A stretch of DNA of 14,161 bases from assembly GCA_030601665.1 (NCBI GenBank), contig JAUWBP010000014.1, forward strand, positions 1 to 14,161, written 5' to 3'. The notes beneath the pieces were generated by a model. It saw only the letters and a program-made list of their open reading frames with translations, was not told where the DNA came from and made no database searches. Source of the stretch: Hadesarchaea archaeon. GTDB taxonomy: Archaea > Hadarchaeota > Hadarchaeia > Hadarchaeales > Hadarchaeaceae. A program made the translations under genes and the position numbers. How positions within the stretch are numbered: position 1 is the first letter of the stretch; every line of letters begins with the position of its first letter. Positions 1-6,890 of the stretch are shown one piece after another.

Positions 1-219
1 CCCGATCTGGTCCTGCCACAGGGAGAGTATAATCGTCCCGGTTTCGTCGCCCACCTTGGCCTCCGCCACCTTCTTTGCTGCTCCGCCGAGTCTGTTGGGG
101 ATCTCTTTTGGCTCCCCGACACCCGTGACCTTCACTAGCACGTTTACTTTATTCGACCTAGGCGTCAGATCTTTTATCTTCGTTATTCCCACTGGGCCCT
201 CTTCTATTTTTCCTTCCAT
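1..219 (-). CDS. OB-fold single-stranded DNA-binding protein (RPA/SSB-like), N-terminal part, cut by window edge
   Basis: The reverse strand carries an open frame from ATG at 219 running off the left edge (73 codons visible). Residues 14-73 look like the first strands of an archaeal SSB/RPA-type OB fold: IKDLTPRSNKVNVLVKV, then VAEAKVGDETGTIILSLWQDQ. The last resembles the AxVGDETGxxxLxLW pattern of crenarchaeal-type SSB proteins. The family binds single-stranded DNA in replication and repair; that role is inferred from this motif. The start is supported by a TATA element at 249-258 that predicts transcription starting a few bases before the ATG, giving a very short leader with a weak GAAAGGGA purine tract. 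The C-terminal part lies outside the window, so zinc fingers, further OB folds or an acidic tail cannot be assessed. Confidence 0.8.
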   Translation of the reverse strand, partial: MEGKIEEGPVGITKIKDLTPRSNKVNVLVKVTGVGEPKEIPNRLGGAAKKVAEAKVGDETGTIILSLWQDQIG

Positions 220-248
220 TCTATCCCTTTCTCCGTTGTGCGTGCCAC

Positions 249-258
249 GTATAAATAG
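249..258 (-). promoter_or_regulatory. TATA box of the OB-fold SSB gene
   Basis: On the minus strand the sequence is CTATTTATAC, close to an archaeal TATA box. Its centre is about 34 nt upstream of the ATG at 219, so transcription would begin roughly 5-10 nt before the start codon, as is common in archaea. Prediction from position and sequence only. Confidence 0.55.
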
Positions 259-313
259 TGATGTATGAAACTTTTTTAGTAAATGCTGTCCGATGTATCA
301 AGTTTTAAGAAGG

Positions 314-361
314 TTAGCACCGTTTCTTTTGCTTCTTCTTTCGCTTTTTGGCCTTTGCCAT
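314..361 (-). CDS. possible very small, highly basic protein (15 aa)
   Basis: An ATG at 361 opens a 15-codon frame encoding MAKAKKRKKKQKKRC, 10 of 15 residues being Lys or Arg. Two signals support translation. A purine-rich Shine-Dalgarno tract (GGAAGGGGGGAGTG, 366-379) has its GGAG core 6 nt before the ATG. A TATA-like TATTTAATA (413-422) lies about 30 nt upstream of that tract. The length and charge recall tiny basic ribosome-associated proteins such as L41e, but I see no sequence match to any family. It lies in an AT-rich 340-nt gap between two divergent genes. A longer ORF in another frame (276-482) overlaps it and looks less protein-like. This could be chance in purine-rich DNA. Confidence 0.3.
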   Translation of the reverse strand: MAKAKKRKKKQKKRC

Positions 362-412
362 TTTTCACTCCCCCCTTCCACATTTTGCTAGTATATCTAC
401 ATGCTCCATCGC

Positions 413-422
413 TATTAAATAT
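413..422 (-). promoter_or_regulatory. candidate TATA box upstream of the basic mini-ORF
   Basis: The minus strand reads ATATTTAATA here. Transcription would start near 390 and give a leader of about 30 nt containing the strong Shine-Dalgarno tract at 366-379. Weak by itself because the whole 270-555 gap is AT-rich. Confidence 0.3.
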
Positions 423-525
423 CTGATATTTTCCCGATTTATTTTGGTAATTTTTAATAGATTGGTCGTCATTTTTCAGCAATTCATTTCACATTTTTAG
501 ATCCAATTTTTAGAAAACTTTTTGG

Positions 526-533
526 CCTATATC
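526..533 (+). promoter_or_regulatory. candidate TATA box of the TSP3-repeat peptidase gene
   Basis: CCTATATC is centred about 30 nt before the ATG at 560. Transcription from it would start around 555, making the 560 start nearly leaderless. A later in-frame ATG at 593 has a GAGG tract upstream and is the alternative start. Confidence 0.35.
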
Positions 534-559
534 AGTTTAGTAGAACTTTGTATTAACAC

Positions 560-1903
560 ATGAGTACAAATCGAAAAATTAGAGGCCTGGGGATGGCGAG
601 TAAGAAGAAAGTAAAGAGAAAGAAAAAGATAAGCAGGCGATTTAAAGTCGCATTAGTTAGCGTGGCGATTACAATAGGAATTGTGGTGCTATTTTTAGTG
701 ATAGATTTGGATGGAGACGGGCTAAGTAACCTAGCGGAGCTTCAGCATAACACGGCGATGTTTGACTCAGACACGGACGGCGATGGACTGAATGACGGGT
801 CGGAAGTGAATGTTCACAGAACAAATCCCTTGCTCGTTGATACTGATGAAGATGGTTTGAGCGATGAGTTGGAAATAAACATTCATAGGACAGATCCACT
901 GGCTGTAGATACAGATGGCGATGGGCTCGACGACGAATCTGAAGTGAACACTTACAAAACCAATCCATTGAACGTGGATATGGACAACGATAATTTGAGT
1001 GATTGGTCAGAAATAATCACTTATGGGAGCAACCCCTTGGATATAGACACGGATGGTGATGGAATTCACGATGGATTGGAGGTAAATGTCTACGAAACAA
1101 ATCTTCTCGATAACGACACCGACAACGATAGATTGCTTGATGGTCAAGAAGTAAATGGGTGGTTCATAACAGTAAATGGTTTAGCTTATCCTGTAACATC
1201 GAACGCATTTTCTAGAGATTCAGATGGGGACAATTTGAGCGATTGGTGTGAGTACACTACTTACCGCTCGGACCCAAAAAGCACGAACACTGACAATGAT
1301 AGTCTGAGCGATTTCTTGGAGATACTTTACGGGACAAATCTCGCTGAGGCATCGAGCGTTGCGCAACCACTCGAGAACGGCCCAGAGTATCCGCATCTGA
1401 ATTTGGAAATAGATTACATGGTCGGTCACGCCCCATCATCCGAAGCGATAGGTTATTTCGAATCATATTTTGAGAACGATCTCGGCGTGGAAGTGGAGGT
1501 AATTTACGACGAGATAACTTCGAGCGAGCTAACGGCGATTGGCGTTTCACTGGATTCGCTCAGCATTCTGGAATTAATTTCGATTGAACAGCACTTTCAC
1601 GATAACCCCATTACTCACCTCTACGTGTTTTACGCGAGGGCACTTGAGGAGAATGAAGCAGGGGGGCTGGCTTCGGGTTCTCACGGGGTAGCTTTGAACG
1701 GAGAATACATCTCAGCAAATATCGCGCGCGAAAGAACTATTTTGCTTCACGAGGTGGGTCACGCACTTGGCTTGGAGCATTCTGATAACTCTCAATGTGT
1801 GATGCAATCGGGACCGATATTCTTAAACCCAATTTATTGTTACGATACGTGGGCGCAACGCAATCTCTTGGATATTTGGTCGGTGGATGAGCCATGGATT
1901 TAA
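560..1903 (+). CDS. membrane-anchored or secreted metallopeptidase with TSP3-type calcium repeats
   Basis: This is a predicted extracellular zinc peptidase. Residues 1-29 are strongly basic and 30-50 form one hydrophobic segment (signal anchor or uncleaved signal peptide). Residues 50-262 hold nine thrombospondin-3-like repeats of the form DTDGDGLxDxxE. They begin at 71, 94, 117, 140, 163 and 186 with an exact 23-residue period, then, after an 11-residue insertion, at 220 and 243. Their Asp-rich loops normally bind Ca2+. The C-terminal domain (about 275-447) has the metzincin signature HEVGHALGLEH at 397-407, with zinc ligands His397, His401 and His407 and catalytic Glu398. A downstream CVM at 413-415 is a probable Met-turn. 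The repeats probably form a rigid stalk holding the protease off the membrane. ATG 593 is an alternative start and would give 436 residues. The substrate is unknown. Confidence 0.85.
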   Translation: MSTNRKIRGLGMASKKKVKRKKKISRRFKVALVSVAITIGIVVLFLVIDLDGDGLSNLAELQHNTAMFDSDTDGDGLNDGSEVNVHRTNPLLVDTDEDGLSDELEINIHRTDPLAVDTDGDGLDDESEVNTYKTNPLNVDMDNDNLSDWSEIITYGSNPLDIDTDGDGIHDGLEVNVYETNLLDNDTDNDRLLDGQEVNGWFITVNGLAYPVTSNAFSRDSDGDNLSDWCEYTTYRSDPKSTNTDNDSLSDFLEILYGTNLAEASSVAQPLENGPEYPHLNLEIDYMVGHAPSSEAIGYFESYFENDLGVEVEVIYDEITSSELTAIGVSLDSLSILELISIEQHFHDNPITHLYVFYARALEENEAGGLASGSHGVALNGEYISANIARERTILLHEVGHALGLEHSDNSQCVMQSGPIFLNPIYCYDTWAQRNLLDIWSVDEPWI

Positions 1904-1925
1904 GGATGAGCAGAATTCAATTAAA

Positions 1926-1935
1926 CTTTTAAAAC
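1926..1935 (+). promoter_or_regulatory. candidate TATA box of the endonuclease Q operon
   Basis: CTTTTAAAAC is centred about 35 nt upstream of the GTG start at 1966, placing transcription initiation near 1955-1960. A partial ribosome-binding tract (TAGGT) lies between this and the GTG. Confidence 0.4.
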
Positions 1936-1965
1936 GTTGGGCAGCAACATCGAGTAGGTATTGAC

Positions 1966-3210
1966 GTGCCAGAACTCCAGACCTACCCCGCCGACTTACA
2001 CATACATTCCAGATATTCTGGCGCGACTTCAACGAGGATGGTCTTGGACACGATCGCGCAACAAGCCAAACTCAAGGGACTGGTATTCGTGGGCACGGGC
2101 GATGTGTTTCACCCGAGATGGTTTGAGAGCATTAAGACGGAGCTGGCAGAGGTCGCAGAGGGCACCCTCGAGCACCCCCGCTATCACACTCGCTTCATCT
2201 TAACGGTCGAGGTCGAAGACAAACACCGCGTACACCACCTAATTTTTTTACCAGCTGTCGCCACCATCGAAAGCGTGCGTGAGGAGCTAGCGAAGCATTC
2301 AAGTGACATAAATGCAGATGGGCGTGCACGAGTTAACTTGAGTGCTCCCGAAATCGTTGACATAGCATTAGCACACGATTGCTTGGTCGGTCCTGGGCAT
2401 GCGTTCACCCCTTGGACGAGCATGTACAAGGAATTCGACAGCATGCAAGCCTGCTACGGTGATCGAGCCAACAAGGTGAGGTTTCTGGAGCTTGGACTTA
2501 GTGCGGATACCTCGCTGGCCGACCGAATTGCTGAGCTCGCGGACGTTACATTTCTATCGTGCTCGGATGCACATAGTCCGTGGCCAGATAAATTGGGGCG
2601 CGAGTTCACCCGCTTCGAGCTAGCGGAGCCAACTTACGCGGAAATCATCAAGGCTATTAAGCGGGAAAACGGTCGGCGCATTTCGTTTAATGTTGGTTTC
2701 GACCCGCGACTTGGCAAGTATCATCTAACCGCTTGTTCACGCTGTTACGAGCAGTTCACGCTCGAGCAGGCGAAGGCGTCGCGGTGGCGTTGCGACAAGT
2801 GCGGCGGGTGGATTAAGAAAGGTGTCCGGGATCGTGTCAACGAGCTGGCGAATTACTCCGAGCCAAAACATCCACCCCATCGGCCCAACTACCTCAGAAT
2901 AGCGCCGCTCGCCGAGGTCATAGCACTGGCGCTCGGCCACAATGACGCCCACGCGCCCGAGGTTCAATCGCTCTGGGAAAAGCTCGTCGGGCGTTTTGGT
3001 AATGAAATTGAGGTGCTCATCGACGTGCCGGCGGAGGAGCTCGCGAATGTGGCAGGGACAAAAGTCGCGGCTGTGGTTAGGGCATTCAGGGAGGGCGCGC
3101 TGAGGGTAGTTCCAGGTGGAGGTGGGCGATACGGTCATCTCGAAATCCCGCTCGAGCTGGCCAAAGCTCAAAAGCTTGGGGGGCAACGTACGCTGGTGGA
3201 ATTCGAATGA
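1966..3210 (+). CDS. endonuclease Q-like DNA repair nuclease (PHP domain plus zinc finger)
   Basis: The protein (414 aa) has the order and motifs of the archaeal family TIGR00375, whose Pyrococcus member is endonuclease Q. That enzyme nicks DNA 5' of deaminated bases (hypoxanthine, uracil) and abasic sites. The PHP metal motifs are visible: DLHIHS (residues 10-15), TGD (44-46), VEVE (81-84), His90/91, GPGH (142-145) and SDAHS (200-204). A four-cysteine zinc site follows: Cys257, Cys260, Cys276, Cys279. The C-terminal half ends in a helix-hairpin-helix-like stretch (about 353-383, AEELANVAGTKVAAVVRAF). The start is GTG, placing DLHIHS ten residues in, as expected. It heads an operon: its TGA overlaps the ferredoxin ATG by 4 nt (ATGA). 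The DNA-repair role comes from the family; no lipid-pathway link is implied by its neighbours. Confidence 0.9.
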   Translation: MPELQTYPADLHIHSRYSGATSTRMVLDTIAQQAKLKGLVFVGTGDVFHPRWFESIKTELAEVAEGTLEHPRYHTRFILTVEVEDKHRVHHLIFLPAVATIESVREELAKHSSDINADGRARVNLSAPEIVDIALAHDCLVGPGHAFTPWTSMYKEFDSMQACYGDRANKVRFLELGLSADTSLADRIAELADVTFLSCSDAHSPWPDKLGREFTRFELAEPTYAEIIKAIKRENGRRISFNVGFDPRLGKYHLTACSRCYEQFTLEQAKASRWRCDKCGGWIKKGVRDRVNELANYSEPKHPPHRPNYLRIAPLAEVIALALGHNDAHAPEVQSLWEKLVGRFGNEIEVLIDVPAEELANVAGTKVAAVVRAFREGALRVVPGGGGRYGHLEIPLELAKAQKLGGQRTLVEFE

Positions 3211-3386
3211 GTGTGAAGGTTAATGCGGGTGCATGTATCATGTGTGGCGCTTGCCCGGGCGTCTGTCCTGTTAACGCGATCGAGGTTTCAGTCATCGAGG
3301 TACATATCTTAGACGATTGTACGGAATGCGGGCTCTGCGCCAAGGTTTGTCCGATGGGGGCGATAGTGGTTGAGAGAAAAGTATGA
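3207..3386 (+). CDS. 2[4Fe-4S]-type ferredoxin, probable electron donor to the geranylgeranyl reductase
   Basis: A 59-residue protein with two complete Cys motifs: CIMCGACPGVCP (residues 10-21) and CTECGLCAKVCP (38-49). Each is CxxCxxCxxxCP, so two [4Fe-4S] clusters are expected. It starts at ATG 3207, overlapping the endonuclease Q stop by 4 nt, and its last 17 nt overlap the start of the reductase gene. This tight coupling suggests co-translation. In Methanosarcina a ferredoxin encoded beside geranylgeranyl reductase is known to supply electrons for full saturation of archaeal lipid chains. The same role is inferred here from adjacency to a reductase of that family. The small size and short spacing between clusters fit clostridial-type ferredoxins. 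Confidence 0.92.
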   Translation: MSVKVNAGACIMCGACPGVCPVNAIEVSVIEVHILDDCTECGLCAKVCPMGAIVVERKV

Positions 3387-4557
3387 CGTCGTGGTGGTCG
3401 GAGCGGGCCCAGCTGGCTCGATGGCTGCACGAGCTGCTGCGCGCGAGGGAGCAAGCGTCTTGTTGTTTGATAAGCGCCGCGAGTTGGGCGTACCGGTACA
3501 GTGTGGTGAGGCCCTGAATGAAGATGTTTTGAAAGAGCTAGACATTAGGCCGGACTCCCGATGGGCACTCAGCAAGACAAATGCGGTGAAGCTGGTTTCG
3601 CCCTCGGGCATCGAGGTGCGCATAGCCGAGCGGAAGATTGTCGGTAAGATCGGCTACATCCTCGATCGCAAGATTTTCGACAAGTACCTTACAACCCTTG
3701 CAGCCAAGGGAGGCGCGGACATCATGGTCGGAACACTAGTTGATGGACTGATTTTAGAGGACGGCAAGCCCCAAGGGGTGAGAGTGCGGGGGGTGAACGG
3801 CAGGCTTGAGGTAAGAGCTGAGGTCATAATCGCAGCCGATGGCGTAGGCTCTAGGGTGGCTCGCTGGGCGGGACTAAACACCTATCTAAAATTGGATGAC
3901 ATCGAAACGGGCGTTCAATTTCAGATGGTGGGAATAAATTTCGAATCCCCCTCGATGATGGAATATTATTTTGGGAACAAGATAGCGCCCGGCGGGTATT
4001 GCTGGGTGTTCCCGAAGGGCGAGGACATGGCGAACGTTGGGCTGGGGATTCTCGGGAGCCGAGCTGAGCGACGGCCGATCGAGTACCTCAGAGATTTCGT
4101 CGCACGCATGCCGAGCCTCTCGAAAGGGAAAATAATCGAGATAAACGCTGGGGGGGTGCCAGTCGGTGGGCCAATCAAGCAAACGGTGAAGGACAACTTG
4201 CTTGTGGTTGGAGATGCGGCTCGACAGGTGAACGCCTTGACAGGGGGCGGCATCGACTCAGCCATGCAGGCGGGGAATATCGCTGGAGAAGTCGCGGCAA
4301 AAGCAGTGGCGGAGGGTGATACCTCAGAGAAACGGTTGAGCGAATATGAGAAGCGGTGGCGCGAGCTCATGGGGAAGCGGCTCGAGCGCTACTTGAGGGC
4401 GAAGAACGTGCTCGTGAGCTTGACGGACGACGATTTGGATCGACTCGCGAAGGCCCTGAGCGAGGTCAAGTTCGATAAGATAAGCCTGACCGACATGCTG
4501 AGGGTGCTGATAAAGGCGCACCCGAAATTGTTTTGGAAGTTGAAGGGGTTGATGTAA
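3370..4557 (+). CDS. geranylgeranyl reductase family flavoprotein (digeranylgeranylglycerophospholipid reductase)
   Basis: This FAD enzyme (395 aa) is expected to saturate the isoprenoid chains of archaeal membrane ether lipids. Evidence: an N-terminal Rossmann motif GAGPAG (11-16) ending at Asp34; the family motif VQCGEAL (43-49) with Cys45; ADGVGSRVARWAG (156-168); YCWVFPKG (210-217), matching the reductase YxWxFP substrate-pocket motif; and the second FAD motif GDAARQVNALTGGGI (281-295). The start is TTG at 3370, seven codons before the Rossmann strand and inside the ferredoxin gene. No better start exists without losing the first strand. The gene ends 1 nt from the stop of the convergent aspS. 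Members of this family can also reduce other isoprenoids, such as quinone tails, but the paired ferredoxin favours lipid saturation. Confidence 0.9.
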   Translation: MREKYDVVVVGAGPAGSMAARAAAREGASVLLFDKRRELGVPVQCGEALNEDVLKELDIRPDSRWALSKTNAVKLVSPSGIEVRIAERKIVGKIGYILDRKIFDKYLTTLAAKGGADIMVGTLVDGLILEDGKPQGVRVRGVNGRLEVRAEVIIAADGVGSRVARWAGLNTYLKLDDIETGVQFQMVGINFESPSMMEYYFGNKIAPGGYCWVFPKGEDMANVGLGILGSRAERRPIEYLRDFVARMPSLSKGKIIEINAGGVPVGGPIKQTVKDNLLVVGDAARQVNALTGGGIDSAMQAGNIAGEVAAKAVAEGDTSEKRLSEYEKRWRELMGKRLERYLRAKNVLVSLTDDDLDRLAKALSEVKFDKISLTDMLRVLIKAHPKLFWKLKGLM

Positions 4558-4558
4558 C

Positions 4559-5878
4559 CTAGGGTGTTAGCCTCTTTCTATCTCGTGGAAACAACACGCA
4601 CTCCCTGATGTTTTCGATTGCGGTAAGGGTCATCGTTAGACGATCCAGCCCCAGCCCCCATCCCGCGTGCGGCGGAAGCCCAGCTCTGTGGCTCTGAAGG
4701 TGCGATTCGAAGTTCTGCGGGTTCAACCCTTTTTGCTTGAGCTGTTTAACGAGGAGTGCCTCTTGATGAACACGTGTTCCACCCGAAGCCAATTCTATCC
4801 CTTTATGCATCAAGTCGAATGCCTGTGCAAGCTTCGGGTTGTCCTCCTTTGGCATAGTGTAGAAGGGCTTTATTTTCAGCGGCCAATCCACCACAAAATA
4901 AGCCCCACCGATGAGTTCACCGAGTTTTTTTCCGGCTGGGGTCGGCAGGTCCTCCCCCCACGGGACTTTCACTCCTCCTCGCTCTAATTTTTCGAGGGCC
5001 TCGTCGTAGGTTACGCGCTGGAGTGGCTTCTTTGGGACTTCCAGCTTGTGGTTGAGGGTCTTCAGTTCCTCGGCACATTTTCGTTTGACGTCCGAGAATA
5101 CTTCAACGATCAAATCTTCTAGAATTTTCATCACATCCTCAGCCGCTGCATATGCAACCTCGATATCGATCGAAATTGCTTCGTTCAAGTGACGGGGGGT
5201 GTCGTGCTCCTCAGCACGGAAGATCGGCCCAATCTCGAAGACACGATCGAAGCACCCCGTGAGCACCTCCTTGTAGAGCTGGGGGCTCTGGCTGAGGAAG
5301 GCCTCACGCTCGAAATATGAGATAGGAAAAAGCGCGGCACCGCTCTCCGTCGCGGTAGCCACTATTTTTGGCGTGTTGACCTCAATGAACCCCCTTGACA
5401 CGAGGTGATTCCGCACGCTCTGGAGGACTTGGTGGCGGATTTTGAAAATAGCAAGCGACTCGGGACGGCGGAGGTCCAGGGCGCGAGCATCCAAGCGGGT
5501 ATCTAGATTAGCTTTCACCCGCCCTCTCGGATCGAGCGGTAGGGGAACGGAGGCGAGGTTTAAAACCCTGATTTCAGAAGGGAAAATTTCAACGCCTCGC
5601 GGCGCCTGCTTTGCAGCGACCACTTTGCCCCGTACCGCAACCGCCGACTCTTGGGTCAGGCCGTCTATCTTGGTGAGTAGCTTTTTACCGACTTTAGCCT
5701 TTGGTGCCGTGACTTGGATGGAGCCGGAGATGTCAGAGAGGATGAAAAATTTGATTCCCCCAAGGTCACGGACATCTCCAACCCTCCCCATCGCCACGAT
5801 TTCCTTGCCGGCCAGTTGGGCGGTGACCTCGGTGGAGAGGTGAGTTCGTCGTAGGTTTCCTAATTCATCGAGCTTCAT
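4559..5878 (-). CDS. aspS: aspartyl-tRNA synthetase, archaeal type
   Basis: Class IIb synthetase charging tRNA with aspartate; 439 aa from ATG 5878, the normal size for archaeal AspRS. An N-terminal OB-fold anticodon-binding domain (about residues 5-105) is followed by the catalytic core: QSPQLYKE (197-204), motif 2 FRAEEHDTPRHLNE (220-233) and motif 3 GWGLGLDRL (406-414), ending in FPRDRKRLTP. ATG 5878 is preferred over the TTG at 5899, which would add MYSSRVA and overlap the upstream gene; archaeal homologues begin near LDELGNLRRTH. The Trp that Thermococcus AspRS uses in the OB fold to discriminate Asp from Asn tRNA appears replaced by Gly34, suggesting a non-discriminating enzyme that also makes Asp-tRNA(Asn). 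It is the last gene of the NusA-like/aspS pair (7-nt gap). Confidence 0.95.
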   Translation of the reverse strand: MKLDELGNLRRTHLSTEVTAQLAGKEIVAMGRVGDVRDLGGIKFFILSDISGSIQVTAPKAKVGKKLLTKIDGLTQESAVAVRGKVVAAKQAPRGVEIFPSEIRVLNLASVPLPLDPRGRVKANLDTRLDARALDLRRPESLAIFKIRHQVLQSVRNHLVSRGFIEVNTPKIVATATESGAALFPISYFEREAFLSQSPQLYKEVLTGCFDRVFEIGPIFRAEEHDTPRHLNEAISIDIEVAYAAAEDVMKILEDLIVEVFSDVKRKCAEELKTLNHKLEVPKKPLQRVTYDEALEKLERGGVKVPWGEDLPTPAGKKLGELIGGAYFVVDWPLKIKPFYTMPKEDNPKLAQAFDLMHKGIELASGGTRVHQEALLVKQLKQKGLNPQNFESHLQSHRAGLPPHAGWGLGLDRLTMTLTAIENIRECVLFPRDRKRLTP

Positions 5879-5885
5879 AGCAACC

Positions 5886-6401
5886 CTACTCGAATACAAC
5901 TGTGATGTTTTTATTAGTTAGTTTCGTTAAGAGGGCTTGAATCCCTTTGACGTTAGCAGGAAGGCGTTTCAAGTGCGGGCGCGGTACCCGTACACGATGT
6001 TCTTCCTTTCCATCCGAGTAGAGCACGTTGACGCCCAGAACCTTCGCAGGGGTGAGGATATCTTGGGCCAGTTTGCGGGTTTGGGCCCCTTCTTCAATCA
6101 AGCGGATTCTCGCCTGGAGCTGATTTTCGAGCTCCCGAACAACTTTGCCCCCCCGCCCAACGACGAAACGTATCTCTCCCCTCCCAACCATCAGGACAAT
6201 CAAACCGCTACTGCTAATCGCATGTTTGAAGTTTATTTTTTCCAACCCTCGGCGTTTTTGCGCTATCTCAAATAAAGTTTTAGAAATTTTAATATCCAGT
6301 TCGGAGATTCTACCTTCTTTTAGCTTGTTTTCACATCCTTGGCAGAGGATACCGCTCCTGAGGCACACGTTGCAGATAGGTGTTCGCAAACCCAAGCCCA
6401 A
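5886..6401 (-). CDS. NusA-like zinc-finger/KH-domain RNA-binding protein
   Basis: A 171-residue protein with an N-terminal zinc ribbon-like knuckle, Cys10-x2-Cys13 and Cys20-x2-Cys23 (PICNVCLRSGILCQGC), then a helical linker, then KH-type RNA-binding folds. The first KH shows the GxxG loop as GRGG (82-85) in RFVVGRGGKVVREL. The second, near 115-171, has a weaker loop (VKGIQALLTKL) and ends with a typical ITVVFE strand. This matches archaeal KH proteins annotated as NusA-like transcription factors; the exact role is not settled for the family. The start is uncertain: TTG 6401, 6395 and 6389 are all possible, and a TATA-like TTAAAC near 6421-6427 would make the first nearly leaderless. It lies 7 nt upstream of aspS, so the two are probably co-transcribed. 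A T-tract separates it from alba. Confidence 0.82.
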   Translation of the reverse strand: MGLGLRTPICNVCLRSGILCQGCENKLKEGRISELDIKISKTLFEIAQKRRGLEKINFKHAISSSGLIVLMVGRGEIRFVVGRGGKVVRELENQLQARIRLIEEGAQTRKLAQDILTPAKVLGVNVLYSDGKEEHRVRVPRPHLKRLPANVKGIQALLTKLTNKNITVVFE

Positions 6402-6450
6402 TAGCCCTTCGTTCTGGCGGTTTAAGGGCTTTCAGACTGGGCAAGAGAGC

Positions 6451-6465
6451 AAAAAAAATAAAAAA
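6451..6465 (-). terminator. T-tract terminator downstream of alba
   Basis: On the minus strand TTTTTATTTTTTTT follows the alba stop codon (6480) by about 14 nt with no strong hairpin. Archaeal RNA polymerase terminates at such U-rich tracts, so this probably ends the short, abundant alba transcript before the NusA-like gene. Confidence 0.6.
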
Positions 6466-6479
6466 GAGCGCGGGAGGGT

Positions 6480-6830
6480 CTACTTAGCCCTTCCAAGCAC
6501 TATTTCGACGGTCGAAACATTGGCCGTGCCGCGCTCGCCTTGAACCTCTTCAGTCCCAATCAAAATGTTTTTCACTTGGAGCCCCTGCAGGAATCGATTT
6601 TTGGTAATCTCCGCAACATCGACGGCCCTGCTGATCGCTTTGCCTCGTGCCTTCAAGATGACATCGCCGGAACCCATGTTGAACTGCGTTATCACTGCAA
6701 GCACGTAGTTCATCACGGGCTTTATCCCGATAAAAACCACGTTCTCAGCACTTGGTTTTCTCTTCTCGACAGGTTTCTCTTCAGTTACGGCAGGTTTCTC
6801 TTCAGTTACGGCAGGTTTCTCTTCAGCCAT
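6480..6830 (-). CDS. albA: Alba chromatin protein with a repeated acidic/proline N-terminal tail
   Basis: Alba is a small dimeric protein coating archaeal DNA and RNA. Residues 29-116 match it closely: NVVFIGIKPVMNYVLAVI, GDVILKARGKAISRAVDVAEI, KNRFL and a C-terminal VSTVEIVLGR. ATG 6830 is chosen over the upstream GTG 6914 because it has a strong GGAGG ribosome-binding site at 6840-6844 and a TATA box at 6881-6890, which would lie inside a longer ORF. Two oddities stand out. The N-terminal tail (1-27) is an imperfect TEEKPAV repeat from a 21-nt tandem DNA repeat. The lysine that is acetylated in Sulfolobus Alba (Lys16 of GKKP) is Ile36 here, the neighbouring lysine being kept (GIKP). A T-tract terminator follows the gene. 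Confidence 0.93.
   Translation of the reverse strand: MAEEKPAVTEEKPAVTEEKPVEKRKPSAENVVFIGIKPVMNYVLAVITQFNMGSGDVILKARGKAISRAVDVAEITKNRFLQGLQVKNILIGTEEVQGERGTANVSTVEIVLGRAK
6770..6828. repeat. 21-nt in-frame tandem repeat in the alba 5' end
   Basis: About 2.8 copies of a 21-nt unit start at 6770, 6791 and 6812 (partial). Copies 1 and 2 are identical. Each encodes one TEEKPAV heptapeptide on the minus strand. The multiple of three keeps the reading frame, so repeat number could vary between strains by slippage. Confidence 0.85.
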
Positions 6831-6880
6831 TGTACCTTGCCTCCCTTTGTTTTTTAGACAATTCTCTCTATCTTCGGCCT

Positions 6881-6890
6881 TCATAAATAC
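6881..6890 (-). promoter_or_regulatory. TATA box of alba
   Basis: The minus strand reads GTATTTATGA, centred about 55 nt before the ATG at 6830. Transcription would start near 6860, leaving a leader of about 30 nt that contains the GGAGG site. Confidence 0.5.

Noticed and set aside
276..482. 68-codon ORF on the minus strand in the gap before the TSP3 peptidase
   Set aside because: Composition is erratic (Asn/Lys/Ser-rich), no ribosome-binding site precedes its start, and the better-supported 15-codon basic ORF lies in another frame within it.
1961..2203. 80-codon plus-strand ORF overlapping the start of endonuclease Q
   Set aside because: Frame shadow; the overlapping frame carries the complete PHP motifs from DLHIHS onward.
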